From NCBI GenBank assembly GCA_019635965.1, contig JAHBYK010000002.1, positions 1-64,000 of the forward strand: DNA of 64,000 nucleotides. Direction: 5' to 3'. The position numbers and the translations under genes were made by a program. The notes beneath the pieces were generated by a model that was not told the DNA's origin, made no database searches, and saw only the letters and a list, made by a program, of their open reading frames with translations. Of this stretch, positions 43,680-53,573 are shown piece after piece (position 1 is the first letter of the stretch; each line of letters opens with the position of its first letter). This DNA comes from Parvibaculum sp. GTDB taxonomy: Bacteria; Pseudomonadota; Alphaproteobacteria; Parvibaculales; Parvibaculaceae.

Positions 43680-45068
43680 TCATCCGGCATGGTCCAGCCG
43701 CAGGCGCCACTGTTTTGCCGCCTCGCGGACATTCGAAGGCGCCGTACCGCCAAAGCTTGTGCGGCTTGCCACCGAATTGTCCACCCCCAGCACAGAATAT
43801 ATTTCATCCGTGATGCCGGGCTCCACCTCCTGCATTTCGCCAAGCGTCAACCCGTCAAGGTCAACGCCCTTTCTTTCGGCCTTTGCCACCAGCGCCCCGG
43901 TCACATGATGGGCTTGGCGGAAGGGCAGGCCGAGCCGGCGCACCAGCCAGTCGGCAAGATCGGTTGCCGTCGAAAAACCCCGCGAGGCGGCGGCCCGCAT
44001 CGCCGCTTCGTTCACGGTCAGTGTCCGCACCATGCCGGTCATGGCGGCGAGCGACAGCGACAGCGCGTCGAGCGCGTCGAAGGCCGCTTCCTTGTCTTCC
44101 TGCATGTCCTTCGAATAGGCGAGCGGCAGGCCCTTCATCACGATGAGGAGCGAGGTAAGCGCGCCGATCACGCGCCCCGATTTCGCGCGCACGAGTTCGG
44201 CGGCGTCGGGGTTGCGCTTTTGCGGCATGATGGAGGAGCCGGTCGTGAAACTGTCCGGCAGGCGCACGAAATCGAAGCCAGGCGTCGACCAGATGACGAT
44301 TTCCTCGGCAAGCCTCGAAAGATGCGTTGCGGCGATGGCGGCGGCCGACAGCGTCTCCAGCACGAAGTCACGGTCGGACACGGCATCGAGCGAGTTGCGG
44401 GTCGGGGCGTCGAAGCCGAGCGCCTTCGCCGTCATGTGCCGGTCGATGGGGAAGGAGGTGCCGGCAAGCGCCGCGCTGCCGAGCGGCGATTCATTGAGGC
44501 GCTTTCTCGCATCGGCAAGCCGCCCCCGGTCCCGCGCCGCCATTTCGACATAGGCGAGGCAGTGATGGCCGAAGGTCACGGGCTGCGCGGTCTGGAGATG
44601 CGTGAAGCCCGGCATGATGGTGGCCGCATGCTCTTCCGCGCGCGTGACCAGCGCGATCTGGAAATCGCGGAGCTGCCCATCCAGATGGTCCAGCGTGTCC
44701 CGGATATAGAGCTTGAAGTCGGTCGCCACCTGATCGTTGCGCGAGCGCGCGGTGTGAAGCCGGCCCGCCGCCGCGCCGATCAGCTCGGCAAGGCGTGCCT
44801 CCACATTCATGTGGATGTCTTCGAGGTCCCGGCGAAACTCGAATTTTCCGCTCTCGATTTCGGCCAATACCGCATCAAGGCCTGCGACGATTTTGTCGGC
44901 ATCTTCCCTTGAGATAATTCCCTTTTCGGCCAACATGCGGCAATGCGCCTTCGAGCCCGCAATATCCTGGGCGAAGAAGCGCTGGTCGAAGCCGATGGAG
45001 GCGTTGATTTCCTCCATGATCCGGTCGGGGCCTTCGCCGAAGCGGCCGCCCCACATCTTGTTGCTCAT
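43680..45068 (-). CDS. argH: Argininosuccinate lyase
   Basis: A 462-residue enzyme that splits argininosuccinate into arginine and fumarate. It begins [25 protein letters not shown], and carries [35 protein letters not shown] and the superfamily signature [12 protein letters not shown] with the catalytic serine loop. Full length. It diverges from the tlpA gene. Confidence 0.96.
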   Translation of the reverse strand: MSNKMWGGRFGEGPDRIMEEINASIGFDQRFFAQDIAGSKAHCRMLAEKGIISREDADKIVAGLDAVLAEIESGKFEFRRDLEDIHMNVEARLAELIGAAAGRLHTARSRNDQVATDFKLYIRDTLDHLDGQLRDFQIALVTRAEEHAATIMPGFTHLQTAQPVTFGHHCLAYVEMAARDRGRLADARKRLNESPLGSAALAGTSFPIDRHMTAKALGFDAPTRNSLDAVSDRDFVLETLSAAAIAATHLSRLAEEIVIWSTPGFDFVRLPDSFTTGSSIMPQKRNPDAAELVRAKSGRVIGALTSLLIVMKGLPLAYSKDMQEDKEAAFDALDALSLSLAAMTGMVRTLTVNEAAMRAAASRGFSTATDLADWLVRRLGLPFRQAHHVTGALVAKAERKGVDLDGLTLGEMQEVEPGITDEIYSVLGVDNSVASRTSFGGTAPSNVREAAKQWRLRLDHAG

Positions 45069-45127
45069 TGTTGTTCTCCGGGGCGGATGCCGTTTCGCCC
45101 ATTCGGACGCCGATTAGAGAGTAAGGA

Positions 45128-45748
45128 ATGCCTCAGACAAGCCCGAAACTGCTCGCCCTGCTCGCCGGTGCGGTCCTTCTGATCGCCGGGGGGGTATATC
45201 TGATCGGACAGGGGGGCGGCAACCCGCCGGAGGGGCAGGCAACGTCCCCGCTCGAAGCGGTTGCGGTGGGCGATGTGGCCAATTTCGTGCCACGGCCGGT
45301 CCCGGCCGCCATGCCGGATGTGCCTTTCCGCGATGGCGAGGGGCGGGAGACGCGCCTTGCGGATTTCCGGGGAAAGCTCGTACTTCTGAACCTCTGGGCG
45401 ACCTGGTGTGCGCCCTGCCGCGAGGAGATGCCCGAGCTCGACCGGCTGGAGGCGGAGCTTGGCGGCGAGGCGTTCAAGGTGCTGGCGCTGAGCGTCGATT
45501 CGACCGGGCCGGAGGTTCCGGCCGCCTTTCTCGAACAGATCGGGATCGAACATCTCGCGCTCTATCACGACCCCTCTGCCAAGGCGAATTTCACGCTTGG
45601 CGCTTTCGGGCTTCCGACCACGATCCTGATTTCGCCGGAGGGTCTCGAGATCGGCCGCATGGCGGGGCCTGCCCATTGGGCAAGCGAGGATGCGAAGCAG
45701 CTCATCGGCGAGGCGCTTCGCCTCTACGGGTCCGCCCAGGAAAGCTGA
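45128..45748 (+). CDS. tlpA: TlpA-like thiol:disulfide oxidoreductase
   Basis: A 206-residue membrane-anchored thioredoxin. An N-terminal hydrophobic helix (about residues 8-27) directs the domain to the periplasm. The active site is WCAPC (Cys94 and Cys97) and the cis-proline is in FGLPTT. TlpA-type proteins reduce apocytochromes or cytochrome oxidase assembly factors. In alphaproteobacteria a tlpA gene commonly diverges from argH, as here. Confidence 0.9.
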   Translation: MPQTSPKLLALLAGAVLLIAGGVYLIGQGGGNPPEGQATSPLEAVAVGDVANFVPRPVPAAMPDVPFRDGEGRETRLADFRGKLVLLNLWATWCAPCREEMPELDRLEAELGGEAFKVLALSVDSTGPEVPAAFLEQIGIEHLALYHDPSAKANFTLGAFGLPTTILISPEGLEIGRMAGPAHWASEDAKQLIGEALRLYGSAQES

Positions 45749-45754
45749 GGCAGG

Positions 45755-46300
45755 TCAGTCCGGCGTGTCCTCGGCCCTTGTCACGAACATCGCGCCGATC
45801 GTCTGGGCGGGGTCGCTGCCACCGGCCGTCAGCGGAACGCAGAGGCAGTGGCCGATGAGATAGAGGCGGCCCGAAGCGGCAAAAGGTACTTTCACGAAAA
45901 CCGGCTTTCGGCTGAAAAAGGCCTTCTGCGTGATGTAGATCCAGCGGCGCTGAACGGCCTCCGGGTTTTCCCGTGAATAGGCACCGCCTTCTTCCGCGAA
46001 TTCGGAGAGGAGCTTGCTCGTCCGTTCCTCGCCGAGCAGTTCGACGAGTTTCGTGCCGAACAGGCGGACGCGGAAGTCCCGACCGCCATCCACCGCTTCG
46101 GCAATGATGACATTGGGCAGGAGGCGGGCAATCTCGGATGGCTTGATGTCGGCGCGGTCCGGCATTTCCCGGCCGCCGCGAATGCGTTCGAGATAGGAAA
46201 AAAGCTCGATCACCGGCGGGTGCTCGGGCACCTCGATGATCTGCGGTTCGTCGGTGATCCTTTTCGCGCGCTCGCCGGTCGCAAAACTGCCAGCCGTCAT
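45755..46300 (-). CDS. PAS-domain protein (PAS_5-like)
   Basis: A 181-residue protein resembling the alphaproteobacterial PAS_5 family: ELFSYLERIRGGREMPDRADIKPSEIARLLPNVIIAEAVDGGRDFRVRLFGTKLVELLGEERTSK. No output domain and no membrane segment. It may sense a ligand or bind a partner. I chose the ATG at 46300, which has GGAGGGTGGAG upstream; the open frame extends 63 bases further. Confidence 0.65.
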   Translation of the reverse strand: MTAGSFATGERAKRITDEPQIIEVPEHPPVIELFSYLERIRGGREMPDRADIKPSEIARLLPNVIIAEAVDGGRDFRVRLFGTKLVELLGEERTSKLLSEFAEEGGAYSRENPEAVQRRWIYITQKAFFSRKPVFVKVPFAASGRLYLIGHCLCVPLTAGGSDPAQTIGAMFVTRAEDTPD

Positions 46301-46405
46301 TGCTCCACCCTCCAGCGTTCTTGCGCCGCCGTCGTGGAACTGTCGCATGGAGGAGGTTAACAAAAATGCCCGGAAATTCGTTTCTGATGCGGAATTGACG
46401 CCGCG

Positions 46406-47281
46406 TCAGCGTGTGGGAACGGGCTTCTCGCCGCGGTAATCGTAAAAGCCGCGCTGCGTCTTGCGGCCGAGCCAGCCTGCTTCGACATATTTCACGAGAA
46501 GCGGGCAGGGCCGGTATTTCGAATCCGCCAGCCCGTCATAAAGCACCTGCATGATGGAAAGGCAGGTGTCGAGGCCGATGAAATCGGCAAGCTGCAGCGG
46601 GCCCATCGGGTGGTTCGCGCCGAGCTTCATGGCCTTGTCGATGCTCTCGACCGAGCCCACGCCCTCGTAAAGCGTATAGACCGCCTCGTTGATCATCGGC
46701 AGCAGGATGCGGTTCACGATGAAGGCCGGGTAGTCCTCGGCATGGGCGATCTTCTTGCCGAGCGAATCCGCGAAATCGCGCATGGCCTCGAAGGTTTCGT
46801 CATCGGTGGCGATACCGCGCACCAGTTCCACCAGTTCCATGACCGGTACGGGGTTCATGAAATGAACGCCCATGAAGCGTTCCGGGCGGTCAGTCGAGGC
46901 GGCAAGGCGGGTGATGGAGATCGAGGACGTGTTGGTGGCAAGCAGCGCATCCTCGCGCAGATGCGGGCAGAGCTCGGCAAAGATCTTCCGCTTCACGTCC
47001 TCGTTCTCGGTCGCCGATTCGATCACGAGATCGGCATCCTCGAAGGCTTCCATGGAATCGGCGGGGTTGAGGCGGGCAAGGGCCGCGTCGCGCTGTTCCA
47101 CGGTGATGCGCCCGCTTGCAACCTGCCGGGCCATGTTGCCGTCGATGGTGGCAAGGCCGGCCTGAATACGGTCTGCTGATATGTCGTGCAGCGCCACCTC
47201 ATAGCCTGCCAGGGCGCAGACATGCGCGATTCCGTTACCCATCTGTCCGGCGCCGATGACGCCCACCTTGCGAAACTTCAT
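46406..47281 (-). CDS. 3-hydroxybutyryl-CoA dehydrogenase
   Basis: A 291-residue dehydrogenase: NAD motif VGVIGAGQMGNGIAHVCALAGYEV, catalytic histidine in FMGVHFMNPVPVMELVE, then GFIVNR-type AFIVNRILLPMINEAV and LGANHPMGPLQLADFIGLD. Oxidises or forms 3-hydroxyacyl-CoA, S-specific, unlike PhaB. Its neighbours etfA and etfB often accompany it in alphaproteobacteria. It starts at the ATG at 47281, matching the family; a terminator separates it from etfA. Confidence 0.92.
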   Translation of the reverse strand: MKFRKVGVIGAGQMGNGIAHVCALAGYEVALHDISADRIQAGLATIDGNMARQVASGRITVEQRDAALARLNPADSMEAFEDADLVIESATENEDVKRKIFAELCPHLREDALLATNTSSISITRLAASTDRPERFMGVHFMNPVPVMELVELVRGIATDDETFEAMRDFADSLGKKIAHAEDYPAFIVNRILLPMINEAVYTLYEGVGSVESIDKAMKLGANHPMGPLQLADFIGLDTCLSIMQVLYDGLADSKYRPCPLLVKYVEAGWLGRKTQRGFYDYRGEKPVPTR

Positions 47282-47381
47282 TACTCGAAACCTGTGGCTA
47301 GCTTGTGTGCCGAGGCTCTGCCTCGATCGGGGCACATATCCCTGCAATTTGCCCAAGAATGGCGCGGAAGGCGTTCAGCGT

Positions 47382-47415
47382 AAAGAAAAAGCGCCGCCGG
47401 GAGGCCCGGCAGCGC
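47382..47415 (-). terminator. Rho-independent terminator after etfA
   Basis: On the minus strand the stem GCGCTGCCGGG / CCCGGCGGCGC (one G-U) with a CCT loop is followed by TTTTTCTTT. It lies 31 bases after the etfA stop and before hbd. Confidence 0.93.
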
Positions 47416-47445
47416 TTCTATTTTCGCCCTATATGGCGTCTGCGG

Positions 47446-48387
47446 TCAGAGGCCGGCCTTGCCGAGCTCTTCCTCGAGTTCCGGCACCGCCTTGAAGAGG
47501 TCCGCCACGAGGCCGTAATCGGCCACCTGGAAGATCGGCGCCTCTTCGTCCTTGTTGATGGCGACGATGACCTTCGAGTCCTTCATGCCCGCGAGATGCT
47601 GGATCGCGCCGGAAATGCCGACCGCGATGTAAAGCTCGGGGGCGACGACCTTGCCGGTCTGGCCGACCTGGTAGTCGTTCGGCACGAAGCCCGCATCGAC
47701 CGCGGCGCGCGAGGCACCAACGGCGGCACCGAGCTTGTCGGCGATCTTTTCAAGCATGCCGAAGTTTTCGCCATTCTGCATGCCGCGGCCGCCGGAGATG
47801 ATGACCTTGGCGGAGGTCAGTTCCGGGCGGTCCGACTTCGTGAGCTCCTCGCTGACGAATTCCGACAGGCCGGGGTTTGCGGCGGCGCCGATCTTCTCGA
47901 TCGCGGCCGAACCGCCCTGACCGGCCGCCGGGAAGGCGGTCGTGCGGACGGTGATGACCTTCTTTGCGTCGGTCGACTTCACGGTCTGGATCGCGTTGCC
48001 GGCATAGATCGGACGCTCGAATGTGTCCGGGCCCTGAACGGCGGTGATTTCCGAGATCTGCGCGACGTCGAGAAGGGCGGCCACGCGCGGCATGAAGTTC
48101 TTGCCGACGGTGGTGGCGGCCGTGACGATCGCGTCATAGCTGCCCGCAAGGCTCACGACGAGCGCGGCGAGCGGCTCGGCAACCGGGTGTGCATAAAGCG
48201 CATCGTCGGCGACGATCACCTTCTTCACGCCGTCGAGCTTCGCAGCGGCTTCCGCCACCGCGTCGCAGCCCTGACCGGCAACCAGCACGACGACATCGCC
48301 ACCGAGCTTCGCGGCAGCGGTGACGGTCTTTGCGGTCGCGTCGTTCAGCGCCTTGTTGTTGTGGTCTGCAATAACAAGCGTCGTCAT
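47446..48387 (-). CDS. etfA: Electron transfer flavoprotein alpha subunit
   Basis: A 313-residue subunit that binds FAD and takes electrons from acyl-CoA dehydrogenases to ETF:quinone oxidoreductase. The C-terminal FAD domain shows [60 protein letters not shown] and [20 protein letters not shown], the classic signature. The start overlaps etfB (ATGA at 48384). It would serve the methylsuccinyl-CoA dehydrogenase at 51.7 kb and the acyl-CoA dehydrogenase at 59.3 kb. Confidence 0.96.
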   Translation of the reverse strand: MTTLVIADHNNKALNDATAKTVTAAAKLGGDVVVLVAGQGCDAVAEAAAKLDGVKKVIVADDALYAHPVAEPLAALVVSLAGSYDAIVTAATTVGKNFMPRVAALLDVAQISEITAVQGPDTFERPIYAGNAIQTVKSTDAKKVITVRTTAFPAAGQGGSAAIEKIGAAANPGLSEFVSEELTKSDRPELTSAKVIISGGRGMQNGENFGMLEKIADKLGAAVGASRAAVDAGFVPNDYQVGQTGKVVAPELYIAVGISGAIQHLAGMKDSKVIVAINKDEEAPIFQVADYGLVADLFKAVPELEEELGKAGL

Positions 48388-49133
48388 CCGATCACTCCCG
48401 CTTCCTTGAGCTTCGATACGAGTTCGGCAGCCGTTTCAACCTTCACACCGGCGGAACGCTGCGGCGGCTCGCTCACCTTCACGACCTGGAGGTGGGTCTT
48501 CACCTCGACGCCGAAATCGCCCGGCGTCTTTTCGTCGATCGGCTTCTTCTTCGCCTTCATGATGTTCGGCAGCGAGGCATAACGCGGCTCGTTGAGGCGC
48601 AGGTCGGTGGTGATCACCGCCGGCATCTTGAGCTTCAGCGTCTGGAGGCCGCCATCGACTTCGCGGGTCAGGTTCAGCGTGCCGCCATCGACCTCGACCT
48701 TGGAGGCGAAGGTGCCCTGCGCCCAGCCGAGCAGCGCCGAAAGCATCTGGCCCGTCTGGTTGCAGTCATCGTCGATCGCCTGCTTGCCGAGGATGATGAG
48801 GTCCGGCTTCTCGGCGTCGGCAACACCCTTCAGGATCTTGGCGACGTTGATCGGCTCGACCGAGTCGTCCGTCTTCACCAGGATGCCGCGGTCGGCGCCC
48901 ATGGCGAGTGCAGTGCGGATGGTTTCGGTGGCCTGTTGCACGCCGATCGAAACGGCGATGACTTCCGTCGCCTTGCCCGCTTCCTTGAGACGCACCGCTT
49001 CTTCAACGGCGATCTCGTCGAACGGGTTCATCGACATTTTCACATTGGCGAGATCGACGCCGCTGCCATCCGATTTCACGCGGATTTTCACGTTGTAGTC
49101 GACCACTCGCTTGATCGGTACGAGGACTTTCAT
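48384..49133 (-). CDS. etfB: Electron transfer flavoprotein beta subunit
   Basis: A 249-residue subunit: [74 protein letters not shown] and [29 protein letters not shown]. Binds AMP and forms the dimer with EtfA. First gene of the two-gene unit, behind a well-formed TTGACA promoter about 190 bases upstream. Confidence 0.96.
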   Translation of the reverse strand: MKVLVPIKRVVDYNVKIRVKSDGSGVDLANVKMSMNPFDEIAVEEAVRLKEAGKATEVIAVSIGVQQATETIRTALAMGADRGILVKTDDSVEPINVAKILKGVADAEKPDLIILGKQAIDDDCNQTGQMLSALLGWAQGTFASKVEVDGGTLNLTREVDGGLQTLKLKMPAVITTDLRLNEPRYASLPNIMKAKKKPIDEKTPGDFGVEVKTHLQVVKVSEPPQRSAGVKVETAAELVSKLKEAGVIG

Positions 49134-49323
49134 CGAGGCGGACTCCCTGCGCGTTGCCTTGGCGGCGAGAACTCAAGGGGCGGACCCCCGGGGCCTCTCG
49201 GAAACCTTGGCGCCGGTCTTGGTGTAGATCTGGGCGGCGGCCCACTGCCTTGAAAACGGCTGTTTTCTGAGGAAAACGAGGCCAAACCCGCCCGCTGCCA
49301 CATAGCTGCTGTTGCGGTGCGGG

Positions 49324-49352
49324 AACCTAGTGGCAGACCCCCTGCCTGTCAA
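49324..49352 (-). promoter_or_regulatory. Candidate etfBA promoter with palindromic spacer
   Basis: On the minus strand TTGACA (49352-49347) and TAGGTT (49329-49324) are 17 bases apart. The spacer itself is nearly all an inverted repeat, GGCAG-GGGGT-CTGCC (49332-49346 on the plus strand), so a repressor could sit between the two elements. The predicted leader is about 185 bases. Confidence 0.55.
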
Positions 49353-49379
49353 CGAAAGGGATTCGGGCGAATTGCCGCC

Positions 49380-49970
49380 TCAGCGGGTGGCGCCGGGCAC
49401 CCATTTCACGTCGCCGGGGCCCTTGCCGTCCTCGCCCCGATTGGCGTGGCGCGCCGCGACGAAAAGGAAATCGGAAAGCCGGTTCAGATAGCGCAGCGCC
49501 GCCCCGTTCACCATCTCATGGGGCGTTTCCATGAGCGCCGTCACAAGGCGCTCGGCGCGGCGGCAGATGGTGCGGGCAAGGTGGAGATGGGCGGCGGCCG
49601 GCGTGCCGCCCGGCAGGATGAAGGAATTGAGCGGCGCGAGAGCCTCGTTCATCTCGTCGATCTCCGCTTCGAGGCGGGTCACCTGGCTGTCGAGAATCCG
49701 CAAGGGTTCGTATCCGAGATCCTCGTCCTTCGCAGGCGTTGCGAGGTCGGCACCGAGATCGAAAAGCTCGTTCTGGATGCGGGAGAGCATGGCATCGAGC
49801 TTCGGCAGGGCGGCGGTGTGAAGCCGCGCCATGCCGATCGCCGAATTGGTCTCGTCGACCGTGCCGTAGCTTTCGATGCGGAGCGCATGTTTCGGCACGC
49901 GCTCGCCCGTCGCCAGGGCGGTCGTGCCCGTGTCGCCGCTCCGCGTATAGATCTTGTTCAGCGTGACCAT
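49380..49970 (-). CDS. PduO-type ATP:cob(I)alamin adenosyltransferase
   Basis: A 196-residue enzyme that makes adenosylcobalamin. It begins NKIYTRSGDTGTTALATGERVPKHALRIESYGTVDETNSAIGMA, and has the C-terminal CRRAERLV...NRLSDFLFVAARHAN signature. Adenosylcobalamin is the cofactor of ethylmalonyl-CoA mutase (60.8 kb) and NrdJ (32 kb), and the gene lies between the etf and mcd genes, which fits that supply role. It starts 9 bases after the cytochrome b561 stop. Confidence 0.93.
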   Translation of the reverse strand: MVTLNKIYTRSGDTGTTALATGERVPKHALRIESYGTVDETNSAIGMARLHTAALPKLDAMLSRIQNELFDLGADLATPAKDEDLGYEPLRILDSQVTRLEAEIDEMNEALAPLNSFILPGGTPAAAHLHLARTICRRAERLVTALMETPHEMVNGAALRYLNRLSDFLFVAARHANRGEDGKGPGDVKWVPGATR

Positions 49971-49979
49971 GTTGTCCGG

Positions 49980-50501
49980 TCAGGATTTGGCAAAGGGCAA
50001 CATGCGCTTCAGCACATTGTCCTTGAGAATGAAGTGATGATAGAGCGCGGCCAGAATGTGAACCGCGACCAGTGCCGTCAGAATCCAGGCATTGATTTCG
50101 TGCAGTTCCCGCCCGATTGAGTTGATCGTGTCGTTCTGGGCGATCTTCAGCGGGATGACGTTGAAGGCGACCGGATCGCGCTTCGATGTCGTCACCATCA
50201 TCAGGCCGAAGATGGGCTGCAGCGTCACGCTCGCATAAAGGCTGTGATGAACGGCCTTGGCCGCTATTTCCTGCCAGCGCGGCATGGCCGGGAAGGCGGG
50301 GCGAGGCGCGCGCCCCTTGGTCGCAAGCCAGACGACCATCAGCGCAAGCACGATGAGACCGAAGCCGAAATGCAGCGTTGCCGTTTCGCGGCTGATCGTG
50401 AAGCCGCCATAAAGCATCAGCAGCACCAGCACGGCGGCCGCCCAGTGCAGTGTCTTCATCGACGTGCTGAAACCTGAATTGACCGCTGCGGTATCTTTCA
50501 T
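49980..50501 (-). CDS. Cytochrome b561 family protein
   Basis: A 173-residue four-helix membrane protein. Conserved histidines for two hemes are visible in MKTLHWAAAV, LHFGFGL, VHHSLYASV and HEINAWIL...VHILAALYHHFILKD. Prokaryotic b561 proteins move electrons between quinones and periplasmic acceptors. I chose the ATG at 50501 because the upstream residues lack homology and GGGAG precedes it. Confidence 0.9.
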   Translation of the reverse strand: MKDTAAVNSGFSTSMKTLHWAAAVLVLLMLYGGFTISRETATLHFGFGLIVLALMVVWLATKGRAPRPAFPAMPRWQEIAAKAVHHSLYASVTLQPIFGLMMVTTSKRDPVAFNVIPLKIAQNDTINSIGRELHEINAWILTALVAVHILAALYHHFILKDNVLKRMLPFAKS

Positions 50502-50570
50502 GGCACGGGCTCCCACCTTGCTCGCTATGTCCCCGCGAGAATCGCCCGTTCCGTGCCGCGGATCAAGCAC

Positions 50571-51467
50571 TCATGGCGTCTTCCAGCCCTTGCGCCATGC
50601 CGCGATCGCCTCGCCGATCTCGTGCGGGCTGTCTTCCTGCAGGAAATGGCTTCCCCTCACGGTCACTTCGGTCTGGTTTTTCCAGCCGCGGCAGAATTCG
50701 CGCTGTGCGCCTGTCAGGATGGCGCCCGGATCGGCATTGATGAAGAGCTTGGGCAGGCCGTTCTGCGACATCCAGCGCGCATAGTCGGCGGCAATCTCGA
50801 CCACATCCGCCGGTTCGCCGCCAAGCGGTATCTGGCGCGGCCAGGAAAGTGTCGGGCGGCGGCTTTCGCCTTCCTCGGCGAAGGGCCGGCGATAGACCGC
50901 CATTTCCTCTTCGGTGAGTTTTCGCAGGATGGAGCCCGGCAGCACCGCCTCGATGAAGAGGTTGCGCTTCAGGATCATCTCCTCGCCCGCTTCCGAGCGG
51001 AAGCCCTCGAAGATGCGGCGCGCATCCTGGTTCCATTCGTCCCATTCGAGCGGGCGCACGATCCCTTCCATATAGGCAATGCCCTCGACCGCGCCGCGAT
51101 GGCGGTTCGCCCAGTCGAAGCCGAGCGCCGAACCCCAGTCGTGAATGACGAGCGTGACATTGCGCGTGATGCCGAGCGTCTCGAGAAAGGCATCGAGAAA
51201 GCGGCGATGCTCGCGGAATGTGTAGCGTTCGGGGCCCGAGGGTTCGAGCTTCTCGCTGTCGCCCATGCCGATGAGGTCGGGCGCGATGCAGCGGCCCTGA
51301 CCGGCCAGATGCGGCATGACATTGCGCCAGAGATAGGAGGATGTCGGATTGCCGTGCAGAAAGACGATCGGGTCGCCTTCGCCCATTTCGCTATAGGCCA
51401 TGCGGCGGCCGGAAATCGTCACCCGCTTCTTCGGCAGTTCCGCTGCCGCTATTTCCCTGCCGGACAT
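50571..51467 (-). CDS. dhaA: Haloalkane dehalogenase
   Basis: A 298-residue alpha/beta hydrolase of the DhaA/LinB (HLD-II) type. It cleaves carbon-halogen bonds to give an alcohol and halide. The active site is complete: Asn40 in [12 protein letters not shown] and Trp111 as halide-binding pair, nucleophile Asp110 in [11 protein letters not shown], acid Glu134 in AYMEGIVRP and base His274 in [21 protein letters not shown] also matches. Epoxide hydrolases share the fold but not this Asn-Trp-Glu set. It sits between a HIG1-like gene and cytochrome b561 downstream of mcd; natural substrate unknown. Confidence 0.9.
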   Translation of the reverse strand: MSGREIAAAELPKKRVTISGRRMAYSEMGEGDPIVFLHGNPTSSYLWRNVMPHLAGQGRCIAPDLIGMGDSEKLEPSGPERYTFREHRRFLDAFLETLGITRNVTLVIHDWGSALGFDWANRHRGAVEGIAYMEGIVRPLEWDEWNQDARRIFEGFRSEAGEEMILKRNLFIEAVLPGSILRKLTEEEMAVYRRPFAEEGESRRPTLSWPRQIPLGGEPADVVEIAADYARWMSQNGLPKLFINADPGAILTGAQREFCRGWKNQTEVTVRGSHFLQEDSPHEIGEAIAAWRKGWKTP

Positions 51468-51500
51468 CTGTGCTGCCTCCTCCCGTTGGATCGGGGCTGC

Positions 51501-51692
51501 TCAGCGCGAGGCGAAATAAAGCCCCGTCATGATGATGATCAGCGCGAGAAATTGCAGGCCCACGCGCCAGCGCATCAGCATCTGCGAGCGGTTCGCCGGG
51601 CCGCCCCGCATCATGTTCACAAGCCCCAGTATCAGCACGATCAGTACGGCGATAAGTGCGATGGGACCAAGCCAGTTGAACAGTTCCGTCAT
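51501..51692 (-). CDS. HIG1-domain small membrane protein
   Basis: A 63-residue protein with two transmembrane helices (about residues 8-26 and 44-60) joined by a basic loop, NRSQMLMRWRVGLQF. This is the HIG_1_N (hypoxia-induced) layout; mitochondrial relatives and some alphaproteobacterial ones act on cytochrome oxidase assembly. The ATG at 51692 is four bases after the mcd stop. Confidence 0.8.
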   Translation of the reverse strand: MTELFNWLGPIALIAVLIVLILGLVNMMRGGPANRSQMLMRWRVGLQFLALIIIMTGLYFASR

Positions 51693-51696
51693 GATA

Positions 51697-53397
51697 TCAG
51701 TTCCCGCCTTCGAGCAGGCGGCGGGCGATGACCTGTGCCTGAATTTCCGCCGCGCCTTCGAAGATGTTGAGAATACGCGCATCGCAGAGCACACGGCTCA
51801 CCGGATATTCGAGCGCGAAGCCGTTGCCGCCGTGAATCTGGAGCGCATTGTCGGCCGCCGCCCAGGCGACGCGCGCGGCAAGCAGTTTCGCCATGCCGGC
51901 TTCGAGGTCGCAGCGCCGGCCGCCATCCTTCTCGCGCGCGGCGAAATAGGTGAGCTGGCGCGCCACCATGATTTCGACGGCCATCATCACGAGCTTTCCG
52001 AAGACGCGCGGAAAGGTGTAGATCGGCTTGCCGAACTGGATGCGCTCCTGCGCATAGCGAAGGCCAAGCTCGAGCGCCGATTGCGCGACGCCGACGGCGC
52101 GCGCCGCCGTCTGGATGCGGGCGCTTTCGAAAGTCTGCATCAGCTGCTTGAAGCCCTGGCCTTCCTCGCCGCCGAGCAGGTTCTCCGCCTTCACCTCGAA
52201 ATTGTCGAAGCCGATCTCGAATTCCTTCATGCCGCGATAGCCGAGCACCTCGATCTCGCCGCCCGTCATGCCTTCCGCCGGGAAGGGGTTGGCGTCATCG
52301 CCGCGCGGCTTTTCCGCGAGCAGCATGGAAAGGCCCTTGTAGCCCGGTTCGTCATTGGTGCGGCAGAGCAGCGTCATCACGTCGGCGCGCGCTGCATGTG
52401 TGATCCAGGTCTTGTTGCCCGTCACCTTGTAGACATTGCCTTCGCGGCGGCCGCGCGTCTTGAGGCTGGCAAGATCGGAGCCCGTGTTCGGCTCGGTGAA
52501 GACGGCGGTCGGCAGCACTTCGCCGCTTGCGATCTTCGGCAGCCACTTGTCCTTCTGTTCCTTGGTGCCGCCGCCAAGAATGAGCTCCGCCGCGATTTCG
52601 GAGCGTGTGCCGAGCGAGCCGACGCCGATATAGCCGCGGCTCAACTCCTCCGAGACGACGCACATGGATTCCTTGCCGAGCCCGAGGCCGCCGAATTCTT
52701 CCGGGATGGTGAGGCCGAAGACGCCGAGTTCGGCCATCTGCTTCACCACTTCCATCGGAATGTAATCATCCTTCAGATGCCATTCATGCGCGTGCGGCAT
52801 GACTTCGGCATCGGCGAATTTGCGCATCTGGTCGCGGATCGCCTCATAGGTGTCCTCAAGGCCCGCATCGCCGAAGGTGGCGGCGTCGGCATTGGCGGCG
52901 ATGAGCTCCGCGAGCCTTGCGCGCACGTCAGGCGTGTTGCCTTCGGCGGCGAGCTTCTTCACGGCCGGCGTTTCGAAGGCGGCGATGTCGGCTTCGGTCA
53001 GGCCGAGGTCGCGCGGACGCACCGTCTCGCCCTGGCTCATCGGGATGCCGCCCGCCATCTGGCTCAGATATTCGCCGAAAGCGGCCTGCACGATCAGCGC
53101 CTCGAACTCGCCGAACCGGCCTTCCCCGCTCATGCGATGCGCATAGGCCGAAAGCTGGCGCAGCGCCTCGACATAGGTGGCAGCCCAGGCAAGTCCATGC
53201 GCGGCAAATTGCTCGCGCTCGATCAGCGCGGCCGAGACCTTGCCGTCCTTCGACACGCTGGCAAGCACGCCCGTTTTCGCCTTCGCCAGCAGGGTATTTG
53301 CAGCATCCACCGCTTTTGCCGTCAGCGGCAGCAGATCCGGCAGGAGGGCACCGGCCGTTGTCGTGCCGGTTCGGGCGGTCGCAGGGGCGTGGCTCAT
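51697..53397 (-). CDS. mcd: (2S)-methylsuccinyl-CoA dehydrogenase
   Basis: A 566-residue flavoprotein of the acyl-CoA dehydrogenase superfamily, longer than normal members (about 380-400) because of a 150-residue N-terminal helical extension (LPLTAKAVDAANTLLAKAK...LSQMAGGIPMSQGETVRPRDLGL). That extension and total length are typical of Mcd, which oxidises methylsuccinyl-CoA to mesaconyl-CoA in the ethylmalonyl-CoA pathway. Core motifs include GVFGLTIPEEFGGLGLG, TAVFTEPNTGSDLASLKTR, GNKTWITHAARAD and NALQIHGGNGFALEYPVSRVLCDARILNIFEGAAEIQ. ccr and ecm in the same window support the call. Confidence 0.9.
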   Translation of the reverse strand: MSHAPATARTGTTTAGALLPDLLPLTAKAVDAANTLLAKAKTGVLASVSKDGKVSAALIEREQFAAHGLAWAATYVEALRQLSAYAHRMSGEGRFGEFEALIVQAAFGEYLSQMAGGIPMSQGETVRPRDLGLTEADIAAFETPAVKKLAAEGNTPDVRARLAELIAANADAATFGDAGLEDTYEAIRDQMRKFADAEVMPHAHEWHLKDDYIPMEVVKQMAELGVFGLTIPEEFGGLGLGKESMCVVSEELSRGYIGVGSLGTRSEIAAELILGGGTKEQKDKWLPKIASGEVLPTAVFTEPNTGSDLASLKTRGRREGNVYKVTGNKTWITHAARADVMTLLCRTNDEPGYKGLSMLLAEKPRGDDANPFPAEGMTGGEIEVLGYRGMKEFEIGFDNFEVKAENLLGGEEGQGFKQLMQTFESARIQTAARAVGVAQSALELGLRYAQERIQFGKPIYTFPRVFGKLVMMAVEIMVARQLTYFAAREKDGGRRCDLEAGMAKLLAARVAWAAADNALQIHGGNGFALEYPVSRVLCDARILNIFEGAAEIQAQVIARRLLEGGN

Positions 53398-53573
53398 GGA
53401 AAGGACTCGCTTTTCGGTACAGGCAGGGAAACGAGGCGTTCACGCAGGGAATGGCAAGCGCCGCGTATTGCCTATATATCTCGATCCCCGGGTCCCGGCC
53501 AGCGGGCGGGGACGATTCGTGGGCCTGCGGCTATCCAGCGCCGCGGCTTCCAGGGACGGCAACGGGGGCATTG

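Noticed and set aside
52917-53573. Long N-terminal extension of TrkH
   Set aside because: The frame upstream of 53574 is arginine- and proline-rich, lies antisense to mcd and has no TrkH homology; the ATG at 53574 fits the family start.
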